From an uncultured Collinsella sp. (lineage in GTDB: Bacteria > Actinomycetota > Coriobacteriia > Coriobacteriales > Coriobacteriaceae): a DNA stretch of 12,383 nucleotides. Within the stretch, counting starts at the first letter, position 1. Each line of letters starts with the position of its first letter. Below the pieces are notes generated by a model, which had not been told where the DNA came from, searched no databases, and worked only from the letters and a program-made list of their open reading frames with translations. Both the position numbers and the translations under genes were made by a program. Positions 5,424 to 12,383 of this stretch are shown in pieces. The DNA lies in NCBI GenBank assembly GCA_900547835.1, contig URIJ01000047.1:1-12383 (forward strand), given 5' to 3'.

Positions 5424-8400
5424 CTAGTCCTTCCTCCTCAGCGTGCCGTTTTCCCAAACATTCTTGGCACGCGAGCCGCCATCGACCCATTTGTCCTTCG
5501 CGCGCGTGTTGTCGCACGTCACCACGGTGTCGCCCGCGCTCGATGCAGACGAGATGATGAGCTCGGCAGATTTGCCGGGCGCCTTGCCCGGCGTACTCAG
5601 TTCACCCTCGTAGCGCCATGCCCAAGCCGTGTCTTCCTCGACGGTATAGATGCCCGTCGGCGCGGCAAATTGCACACTGCCGACATACCAGGTCTCGCCG
5701 TCTTCGTCGCGCCTCTCGCTAACTTTCACCTCGACCATGCGCGTCTCGGCAGGAGAATCCTCCGACGCCTTGCGTGCCACCTTAAAGCGGAACGTTTGTC
5801 CCATGGCGCTGGCATCGGTGGTCTTTTTGACGATCGTCAGCGCATGGGTCTTGGCGAAGTCGAACACGGCATTGCCGTCGCCTTGCTTGCCTTCGCCCGT
5901 CTTCTTGGACTCCAGGCGGTTGGCCAAGTCGAACGAACCGTTACCCGAGCCCAAGCTGTAGAGCGAGACATACTGGTCGTTAACGGGTTCCTCCGTCATG
6001 GACGCATCAGGACCGTAGCTCGCCCGCTTAACGGTAACAGTCAGCTGCGTCCCCATAAACGGCTCAGCAAAGCAGACCTTAAAGGGTGCTTTGTCGGCGC
6101 TATTGTCGACTGTGTTGGCGGCGTTGGGATCGAGCAGCCATTTAAGCTGCGCGGTGGTCATGGTTACGTGGTTCTCGGGGTCGGATGTATCCTTGGCGAC
6201 CACGCGATACGTCACGGGATACAGGTCCATGTCGCCCTTAACCGGCTCGTCCTTAAACTCATCCCAAGACTTCGCAGCGCCACCGTCAGGCACATATCGC
6301 CACTCCAGGAAGAGTTCGCGCACGTCACCGCTGGCCGCCCGTTCATCGAGCAGCGCGACGATCTTGGAGTGGGCGTCCGGGTCGTATGCCACGGACTTTT
6401 TCTCCATCTCGGGATTGCCGTCGTTGTCATAGACCGGGTTGCCGCTCTCATCCACCTTGGGAACATCGACGTTATGGACAAAGCCGGCGCCCGTCGCGCG
6501 CTCGCCGTCCGAGTCGACCGTCGCCGTAAAGACGACCGACCCGTCGACACCGTGATAGCGAACCTTATACGGCGCGATCTTGTACACCGCGGTGTAGGTC
6601 ACGCTCTCAAAGGGCTCGCTGCCCTCGAGGGGATACTTCTCGTCATCGGTCAACAGGGTGTATTTGCCATCGGGTTCGTAGTCGCGCGACCAGCCGACAA
6701 AGTCGTACTTGGTGCCGTCAATGCCCACAACCTCCTTGACAGCCTTGACCTCAAGAGAAATCTGGTCGCCGGAATCAGTACGGCCGAGACCGCGGACAAG
6801 AGCAGGATTCGCGAGATATGAGTCGATGTTCGATTGAACGGCAACCAGGCTGGGACGGTAGACCGGGTACAGCTCCATGGGGGCCCTGACCACGGTAGAA
6901 GCACTCACCATGCGGATACCCTCCGACCAAGCGACATAGCCCTTGCCAGGTGCCGGCTTGGCTTCCGTCCAGCCCACGAAGGCGTTGAACGCACCTCCTG
7001 TATCCCTATCGATAGCGCTGACGTCATAAGTGGGCTTCGGGATGCCGCCATCAAGGTTGCCGAGCATATCGCCTTGCTGAGCAACTTTGCCGTCAACATC
7101 TTTGGCATTGAGATGGTACACGACCGCCAACGGCGAATAGTACGCCACGAATGTATAGGCCCCGCCGGGTTCCACCTGATGGGAATACGAGTTATCGCCG
7201 TTAGGTTCGATCTCTTCAACTTCGCCATTCGGAAGCTCGATCTCAACCTTCTGCAACTTATACAGCTCACCGCCTGCTTTATAAACCGGAGTCGTGACGT
7301 CAGGGGTCACCGTTGCCGTAGCAGGGTCGGTGCCCGCGTTGATAACGGGATCGATGTCGTACCTAGGCACATTGACCTTGTCCGTGCCCTTAAAACCGGC
7401 GCGATGCAGGTTGGTGGTGTAGCTGACGTCGTACTTTGCGTAGACGGGATAGGCATCCTGCCACTGGGTGACCTTGGACTCGTCGGTCGCCAGATACGGC
7501 TCTGCCTTATCCGGATCACTCGTCACATAGGAGTCGCCGGCGACGTCGTAGATATACTTCCAGACGTCAGAATCCTTCTGAACCTCGGCGGTCGAAATCC
7601 AGCCCAGGAACTTATAGCCAGGCACGGCCATGTCGGCATCGGTCGGAGAGGCTTCGAGTGTCAGACTGGGATTGACGTCACCATCCTTTCCGTCGTAGGG
7701 CCTTGTATTAACCGTCCTATCCTTATAGAGATGCGGATAGCAATACAGGAACGTCGGATCTTTACCTTCCGCCGTTTTCTGCTGAAGCAAGTTGCTTTCA
7801 TAGCGTCGAGTAGCAGCCTGCTTTACGTTGCCATCCTTGTCATAGAAGTTGACGTCCGTGGTCACCATGGCGCGGACATAATATTGCTCTGTCGTTAAAA
7901 CAGCACTCGAAAAAGGATTCTCTATATACGTCCAAGAACCGTCGTCGGGTCTTTCGAGCGTCCAAAAACTGAAGTGGTACCTATCATGTGCGGGGGAAAA
8001 TTGAACTTTAATACTTGACGCTTTCCACTCATCACTCAGTTTACCGGCTCCTGGAAAATCAGTGTCGGCCATCATATCCTTGATAGTATTTGCGCCAGTG
8101 TCGTTACGCACATTATGCGAGTAGGCGTTAATAGGCGCAACGATTCGCGTCGCATCAGAGAGAACCGTAGTGCACTTATCCGCTGGATTCTTATCATCGT
8201 GTAACACGTGAGCGGAATCATCCGTACCAGCACCCCAATGGACAATGTTTTCACGAACATATGTCGCGCCAACGTTTTCCTCAAAGGGCGACTTGTACTT
8301 ATTCCAAACCGAGCAGAGGAGCTTGCTGTCCGTTAGACCGCTATTTGTGAATGCCCGGATGTAGTAATCCACGCGGTACTCAAAGCGTGCGGTATAAGTA

Positions 8401-10898
8401 TGCGGAACGGTCAGATCCACGTTGCCGGGAAGCTTGTAGCTCGGATCGCGGCTCACGCGAACATCAACCGGGGATCCATCGGCAGCCTGCTTGTTTTCAT
8501 ACCAACCCAGGAAACGATAGCCGTCGGGCAGCTGGCCCTCCTCGGATATAGCTTTACCGGATACGTCGAGCACCTGTACGGTATACGCGCTTGTGCCATC
8601 TTCTGCAGTCTCAACCTTAACGTCAGTTTTGCCCACACCGTCGCGCCGAGTCTGATCGTCGGTTGCATCCTGCTCATTGCCCTCAAACACCGTCATGATG
8701 TTCGACACATAGTCGGTGTACACCGGATAAAAATCGGTAGGACCAAGCACAGTGATCTCGGTGCCGGCAGGATAGAACGCACCGGCGTTTTTTAGCTCGG
8801 CAAGCTTAGGCGAGGTGATGGCCGCGTAACCGCCATGCATCCCGGCCTCGCCACTCGGCTGCGTCGTCCAACCGATAAAGGTGGCGCTGGCAGAAAGAGT
8901 GCCGCGGTCCGCAGGGGCAGCCGGCGTTAAACCGACGCCATAGCGGTACCAGTCCGTCGACTTGTCGTGCTCCTCGCCGCTCTGCCACGCGAGCGTCTCG
9001 CCCTTGACGTTATAGAACAGTACCTGCGCCTCGTACGAAGCAATAAACAGGTCGTTGCCCTTAAAGGCCTCGGCCCCCTTCGCGTTATCGGCGGTATAGG
9101 TCGACGTTATCTCGTGCGCTTCGTTCTTCTGGACCTGCTTGCCAGCCTTAACGGCATCGGCATCGGTCTTGCCGTTAAACCAGGCGTTATCGGCATCGAT
9201 ACGGTTCACATTGACTCCGGGCTCGCGGAACCAGCCCATAAAGCGGTAGCCGCCGTTCGCCTCGCTCAGCCCCTCAGGCCTTGCAGAGGTCTCCTGCTTA
9301 AACGTCACCGACGTATCGCCCTGGGCCAAGCCCTGAGCCGTTCCCGCCAGCACGGCGCTCACGGCAAAGGTGTACGGATCCGTGGTCTTCTGATCAATAC
9401 CGAGTTTGGTCGCCTCGATTGTCGCGGTGCCCGCGCCGGGAAAATCAATCGTCGCCTTAACGCTCTGGCCATGCACGGGGATATTCAGCTTGTAATCCAT
9501 CGCCCACTCATTGGTGTGCTGGCCACCCAGGGCATCGTCGTTAGCGGTCGAGCGCATGGTACCGGCACAGAAGTCGTAGTCGTGCTCTTCCCATAGCTCA
9601 CGCGTGATGTAGCGCTCGTCATCCCACGGACCATAGCTGTCGCCCTTGGTGATACCGTCGCCGCCAAACGAAGGGATCTTCTTTTTGGCAGGATTGCCCT
9701 GGCTATTGCCAGAAAGGCTCACGCTCGGCTTAAAGTAGCACTCGGTGACCGTGGCGTCGCCCTTGTTGGCGCGTGCAGCAATACCGCCCAGGTTCACATC
9801 GTTTTGAATAATGGGGATCACGGCGATGGGGTTGTACTGACGCGAGCTCAGATCGCCCGCAAAGTGGCTTCGGACAAGCTCATTGCCTTCTTCGGTTAAA
9901 ATACGGCCCGCCAGTCCGCCTGTCCACGCGCGCGTCACGGAAATGACGCCCACGTACGACGCGGCATAGCTGTAGCACTGCGCCGTCGAGAAGCAGTCGA
10001 TAATCTTGGCGTTACCCGCCATACAGCCCACAAAACCCGAGGCGTACACGTTGTTGCCACCCAGGGCGCCAATGGCCACATCGTATTTATTGGTGACGTC
10101 GGTCATGCCCTTCTCGGCAATCGAGCCATCCTTTTTGCGCGTAGGCGTCACGCGGCAATACTCGATGGTCGAGTACTTAACGTAGCCGGCAAACGCCGCC
10201 ATATACAGGCCCTCGCCACCGATTGCCTGTACGCCCGAAGTCGTGTTGTTAACGGCGCGACCACCACGGACCTCGCAGTTGTAGAGCGTGCAGCCGTCGA
10301 GTTCGCCGGCAATCAGGCCCCCCTCAAAGCCTGCGTTAGTAATAACGTTGAGCATGTTGTTGGCGCACGTAACGTGCAGGGTACTCTCCATGACCATGAC
10401 GTTTTCGAAGCGGGTTTTGACAGCCTTGCCCACGATAATGCCGCCGCGAAAGTCAGCCCAAATGTTGGCATCCTTGACCAGGAAGTTCTTGATGGTAGCG
10501 CCATCGGTCTCGGCAAAAAAGCCCGTATCGCGCTCGGGATCCAACATATTGTTGGCGTAGTCCAGACCTTTAACGGTGTGGTTCTGGCCATCGAAAACGC
10601 CCCTAAAGGGATGCTCCTTATTGCCAAAGGAGAGGTGCTTGACCGTGTTTGAGACGATGGTCTTCATGTCCTCACCATCGAGCTCAATATCGTTATCGAG
10701 ATAGACGTGCCAATCGCGCGTGTCGCGCTCACGCGAAAGCGCCACGCACGACAAAAAGTCAGCCTCGTTTTTGATGTGGAATTCGGTTTTACCCTCGGCA
10801 TGCGCCACCGCCGGCAGCACCATAACGCAGCAAAGGGCAATCGCCGCGACGGCAATCAGCCTGCTGAGCACACCTCGGTTCATGTTCTTAATCTCCAT
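5424..10898 (-). CDS. Giant secreted protein: beta-helix, InlB-B-like repeats and CnaB-like domain (operon gene 3)
   Basis: A 1824-aa putative adhesin. The signal peptide spans about residues 1-34 (cleavage after AHA). Residues about 37-470 show GLUG-like beta-helix rungs such as GGLIAGELDGCTLYNC, SGFVGCMAGNAKIIDC and GGIAARANKGDATVTECYF. About eight InlB-B/Listeria-Bacteroides-like repeats follow, marked by YRFMGW (near 551), TFIGW (674), YRFLGW (794), FSFW (978), YKFLGW (1098), FVGW (1308), DFVGW (1401) and LFLEW (1531). The C-terminal domain (about 1680-1800) is CnaB/SpaA-like, with Lys in LTIVKK, Glu in YTVEE and Asn in CDNTR, the triad expected for an intramolecular isopeptide bond. There is no LPxTG motif or final membrane helix, so it must be held by partners or released. 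The ATG at 10898 is 3 nt from the preceding stop, with GGAGG 11 nt upstream; ATG 10883 (GGAG, 9 nt) is an alternative start. The ligand is unknown. Confidence 0.88.
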   Translation of the reverse strand: MEIKNMNRGVLSRLIAVAAIALCCVMVLPAVAHAEGKTEFHIKNEADFLSCVALSRERDTRDWHVYLDNDIELDGEDMKTIVSNTVKHLSFGNKEHPFRGVFDGQNHTVKGLDYANNMLDPERDTGFFAETDGATIKNFLVKDANIWADFRGGIIVGKAVKTRFENVMVMESTLHVTCANNMLNVITNAGFEGGLIAGELDGCTLYNCEVRGGRAVNNTTSGVQAIGGEGLYMAAFAGYVKYSTIEYCRVTPTRKKDGSIAEKGMTDVTNKYDVAIGALGGNNVYASGFVGCMAGNAKIIDCFSTAQCYSYAASYVGVISVTRAWTGGLAGRILTEEGNELVRSHFAGDLSSRQYNPIAVIPIIQNDVNLGGIAARANKGDATVTECYFKPSVSLSGNSQGNPAKKKIPSFGGDGITKGDSYGPWDDERYITRELWEEHDYDFCAGTMRSTANDDALGGQHTNEWAMDYKLNIPVHGQSVKATIDFPGAGTATIEATKLGIDQKTTDPYTFAVSAVLAGTAQGLAQGDTSVTFKQETSARPEGLSEANGGYRFMGWFREPGVNVNRIDADNAWFNGKTDADAVKAGKQVQKNEAHEITSTYTADNAKGAEAFKGNDLFIASYEAQVLFYNVKGETLAWQSGEEHDKSTDWYRYGVGLTPAAPADRGTLSASATFIGWTTQPSGEAGMHGGYAAITSPKLAELKNAGAFYPAGTEITVLGPTDFYPVYTDYVSNIMTVFEGNEQDATDDQTRRDGVGKTDVKVETAEDGTSAYTVQVLDVSGKAISEEGQLPDGYRFLGWYENKQAADGSPVDVRVSRDPSYKLPGNVDLTVPHTYTARFEYRVDYYIRAFTNSGLTDSKLLCSVWNKYKSPFEENVGATYVRENIVHWGAGTDDSAHVLHDDKNPADKCTTVLSDATRIVAPINAYSHNVRNDTGANTIKDMMADTDFPGAGKLSDEWKASSIKVQFSPAHDRYHFSFWTLERPDDGSWTYIENPFSSAVLTTEQYYVRAMVTTDVNFYDKDGNVKQAATRRYESNLLQQKTAEGKDPTFLYCYPHLYKDRTVNTRPYDGKDGDVNPSLTLEASPTDADMAVPGYKFLGWISTAEVQKDSDVWKYIYDVAGDSYVTSDPDKAEPYLATDESKVTQWQDAYPVYAKYDVSYTTNLHRAGFKGTDKVNVPRYDIDPVINAGTDPATATVTPDVTTPVYKAGGELYKLQKVEIELPNGEVEEIEPNGDNSYSHQVEPGGAYTFVAYYSPLAVVYHLNAKDVDGKVAQQGDMLGNLDGGIPKPTYDVSAIDRDTGGAFNAFVGWTEAKPAPGKGYVAWSEGIRMVSASTVVRAPMELYPVYRPSLVAVQSNIDSYLANPALVRGLGRTDSGDQISLEVKAVKEVVGIDGTKYDFVGWSRDYEPDGKYTLLTDDEKYPLEGSEPFESVTYTAVYKIAPYKVRYHGVDGSVVFTATVDSDGERATGAGFVHNVDVPKVDESGNPVYDNDGNPEMEKKSVAYDPDAHSKIVALLDERAASGDVRELFLEWRYVPDGGAAKSWDEFKDEPVKGDMDLYPVTYRVVAKDTSDPENHVTMTTAQLKWLLDPNAANTVDNSADKAPFKVCFAEPFMGTQLTVTVKRASYGPDASMTEEPVNDQYVSLYSLGSGNGSFDLANRLESKKTGEGKQGDGNAVFDFAKTHALTIVKKTTDASAMGQTFRFKVARKASEDSPAETRMVEVKVSERRDEDGETWYVGSVQFAAPTGIYTVEEDTAWAWRYEGELSTPGKAPGKSAELIISSASSAGDTVVTCDNTRAKDKWVDGGSRAKNVWENGTLRRKD

Positions 10899-10901
10899 GG
10901 G

Positions 10902-11549
10902 CTAGTTCGCCTCCGGCCAGCCTGCGACGTCGAGCACGTCGAGGACGGTATCGTTTGTCTGCTGGTTTTTGGCCTGCACGGCCTGAACGTCGATATCGAG
11001 CCTGAACGAACCGTCGCGCGCGGCATCGTGGTAGTCGCCCACAAAGCGCAGCGAGTCCATGAGGCTTTCCGTCATGGCGCCGGGGTCGAGCATGCCGCCA
11101 CGACCAGCCAATCCGCGGTAGTAGTACCACCCATCGCCGCCATCGATCCACGGGGACCCCTCGCCCGCGTTCACGTGAAAGGCAACGTTGCCCGAGGCAT
11201 CCGCACTCGAACCGTCGGGTGCCACTGACGTCATGCGTAGACGAGCGCGAACGTACTCAGGCTGCACGCCGGCGTTCTCCACGCGCACAATGCGGCTGAT
11301 GTCAGAGCCGCTGGCCTTGGTGTCGGGATAGTCCCCGTGCTCGTTGGCCTCAAACGGAATCTCCTCGCCCTGCTCGTTTAGGGTGTATTCGCAGACTCGT
11401 ACCTTCACGCTGCCAAACGATAGGACGTTGTTCGCCGGAACCATATCAACGGTAAAAGCCAGCGTGCCGCACAGGCACGCCAGGGCCAACAGCGCCATCA
11501 CGGCAAGCGCCAAGGTGCGTTTCTGATTGTCGGAAAGATTATTGAGCAT
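10902..11549 (-). CDS. Minor exported protein with SipW-type signal peptide (operon gene 2)
   Basis: A 215-aa protein. The N-terminus has QKRT, a hydrophobic core, then CGTLAFTVDMVPANNVLSFGSV (27-48), a SipW-type signal with Thr-Leu-Ala-Phe in place of the usual Tyr-Ala-Trp/Phe and a matching Asn-x-x-Ser-Phe-Gly end. The body contains EYVRARLRM (98-106), DGWYYYRGL (139-147) and DIDVQAVQ...GW (185-211), the same order of blocks as in the 189-aa protein. No anchor is seen. The start at 11549 is chosen because it places the signal peptide at the N-terminus; the longer frame to 11666 would run through the terminator-like hairpin. Its ribosome-binding site is weak (only GGCGA nearby). It lies just behind the attenuator, so its output is probably much lower than that of the first gene. 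Role as a connector subunit is inferred. Confidence 0.82.
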   Translation of the reverse strand: MLNNLSDNQKRTLALAVMALLALACLCGTLAFTVDMVPANNVLSFGSVKVRVCEYTLNEQGEEIPFEANEHGDYPDTKASGSDISRIVRVENAGVQPEYVRARLRMTSVAPDGSSADASGNVAFHVNAGEGSPWIDGGDGWYYYRGLAGRGGMLDPGAMTESLMDSLRFVGDYHDAARDGSFRLDIDVQAVQAKNQQTNDTVLDVLDVAGWPEAN

Positions 11550-11569
11550 TACGTTCGCCAGTCGTCGAT

Positions 11570-11628
11570 AAAAAGGGGACCGAGATCCCGGCCCGAAAAT
11601 GGGGATGGGGAGCGGGTCGGGATCTCGG
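11570..11628 (-). terminator. Hairpin plus T-run between the first and second operon genes (probable attenuator)
   Basis: Arms 11580-11595 and 11613-11628 pair at 15 of 16 positions around a 17-nt loop. Read on the minus strand, the hairpin starts 10 nt after the TAA of the first gene and is followed by GTCCCC and five T (11574-11570). No separate promoter is visible before the next gene, so partial read-through is the likely mode. This would give excess first-gene mRNA over the downstream genes. Confidence 0.75.
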
Positions 11629-11638
11629 TGGGGAGGGG

Positions 11639-12370
11639 TTAAGCCTGAGCCTGAGTCTTGGCCCATTTCTTGGCCTGCTCGACAGCGTTGTCGGCAGCGT
11701 TGGTCTTTTCGCCCTTCTGGTCAGCGCCGAAGATGTAGCAGGAGACCGTCATAGCAGGTTTTTCAACGACATCCGTGCTGTTCATGGCAGCCGGGATATG
11801 CACGGTGCTGAACAGCTCGCCGGTATAGGCAGCCTTTCCGTCGGTAGGTGCAAGCACGGCCGGATCGCTGGTGTTATTGGTATACACGAACAGACCACTC
11901 ACGTACTGGCCCGAAGTGCCGTTGGTCACAGCCTTACCTTCAAATTCCCCCTCAACCATCTTCCAGTTATTTCCAATGGTGAAATACGGAATCTTGGCAA
12001 GGGCGTTTTCGGCGTCTGTCTTCACAATTGCGTTCTTCACGTAGATGAACACATAGGACTCATCAGAGTCCTTGCCGATACCAACGTTGGGGTTCTTGGC
12101 AATATCGGTGTCGGGAATCATCTTGGAATCTTTCTTCCACAGGGTCTCGAACAGATAACCATCCACTGAGGGGTTTGTGGGATCAGTGCCGGGCTTGTCC
12201 GGATGATCAGGGTCGGGCTTCACTTCGGGCTTGCCGATATTACCGACCGTGAACTCATTGGTCTCCGTATCGGTAGCTGTCAGCCAGGCGTAGGTGCCCA
12301 CACCGGCAGCCAGCACCAGCAGCAGCAGGGCGGCAACGATGCCGTAGCGCTTTTTCTTCTTGCTATCCAT
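11639..12370 (-). CDS. TasA/camelysin-like protein with SipW-type signal peptide, probable major fibre subunit (operon gene 1)
   Basis: A 243-aa exported protein. The signal is basic MDSKKKKR, a hydrophobic core (11-24), then GTYAWLTATDTETNEFTVGN (25-44), a textbook SipW-dependent signal with cleavage expected around residues 29-36. A Pro/Asp-rich linker follows (47-67). The body has IAKNPNVGIGKDSDESYVFIYVKN (90-113), matching the TasA/camelysin fold, where a KNP/KDP turn precedes a beta-strand ending in VKN. There is no sorting motif. In Bacillus, such proteins are processed by SipW and assemble into extracellular matrix fibres. First place in the operon, a good ribosome-binding site (GGAAGAG before ATG 12370) and a hairpin right behind it all suggest the most abundant product. 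The promoter is outside the window, and the signal peptidase gene may also be upstream. TasA-like rather than proven TasA, so no gene symbol is given. Confidence 0.82.
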   Translation of the reverse strand: MDSKKKKRYGIVAALLLLVLAAGVGTYAWLTATDTETNEFTVGNIGKPEVKPDPDHPDKPGTDPTNPSVDGYLFETLWKKDSKMIPDTDIAKNPNVGIGKDSDESYVFIYVKNAIVKTDAENALAKIPYFTIGNNWKMVEGEFEGKAVTNGTSGQYVSGLFVYTNNTSDPAVLAPTDGKAAYTGELFSTVHIPAAMNSTDVVEKPAMTVSCYIFGADQKGEKTNAADNAVEQAKKWAKTQAQA

Positions 12371-12383
12371 CGTTCTCTTCCTT

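Noticed and set aside
5235..6821. Long open frame on the plus strand opposite the giant gene
   Set aside because: It is antisense to a protein with clear signal peptide and domains; high-GC codon structure opens opposite frames. No recognisable family or good start is seen.
6834..7898. Second long plus-strand open frame opposite the giant gene
   Set aside because: Same reason: antisense shadow with no domain pattern.
11550..11666. Longer N-terminus of the 215-aa protein
   Set aside because: It would translate through the hairpin and T-run and bury the signal peptide inside the protein.

Overview
The window is high-GC bacterial DNA. Its gene set fits a gut Coriobacteriia of the Collinsella type: a multi-pass LTA-synthase-like enzyme, several exported proteins with SipW-type signal peptides, and a sortase-type anchor. 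This placement rests on protein style and is inferred, not proven (roughly 60% confidence). No RNA genes, transposase genes or CRISPR array were found.

Region by region: (1) Positions 85-933 (minus) encode a nitroreductase-family FMN enzyme, with a 35-nt palindrome directly behind its stop codon. (2) Positions 934-1147 are a divergent promoter region. (3) Positions 1148-3448 (plus) encode a membrane LTA-synthase/phosphoglycerol-transferase family enzyme of 766 aa. (4) Positions 3449-4151 are non-coding but highly organised. Two copies of a long-stem element with 77-nt cores lie in opposite orientation, each about 20 nt behind the stop codon of one of two convergent transcripts. Between them are a terminator hairpin and a strictly periodic 62-bp array of alternating inverted motifs. 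(5) Positions 4152-12370 (minus) are one five-gene operon for a cell-surface structure.

The operon, in transcription order, encodes: a TasA/camelysin-like protein with a SipW-type signal (243 aa, probable major fibre subunit); a hairpin plus T-run (probable attenuator); a minor SipW-signal protein (215 aa); a giant secreted protein of 1824 aa (GLUG-like beta-helix, about eight InlB-B-like repeats, and a CnaB/SpaA-like C-terminal domain); a second minor SipW-signal protein (189 aa) related to the first; and a 232-aa wall-anchored protein ending in an LAATG sorting signal, a membrane helix and a basic tail. The last four genes are separated by only 1-3 nt, which suggests translational coupling.

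The simplest working model is an assembled surface fibre or adhesin. The first gene would supply the bulk subunit at high level, the attenuator would lower output of the rest, the giant protein would be the binding or tip component, the two minor proteins would be connectors, and the LAATG protein would be the covalent wall anchor. The required SipW-type signal peptidase and sortase are not in the window; the peptidase may lie just upstream, beyond 12383. The most unusual non-coding signals are the paired 77-nt elements, which show compensatory changes, and the 62-bp array.
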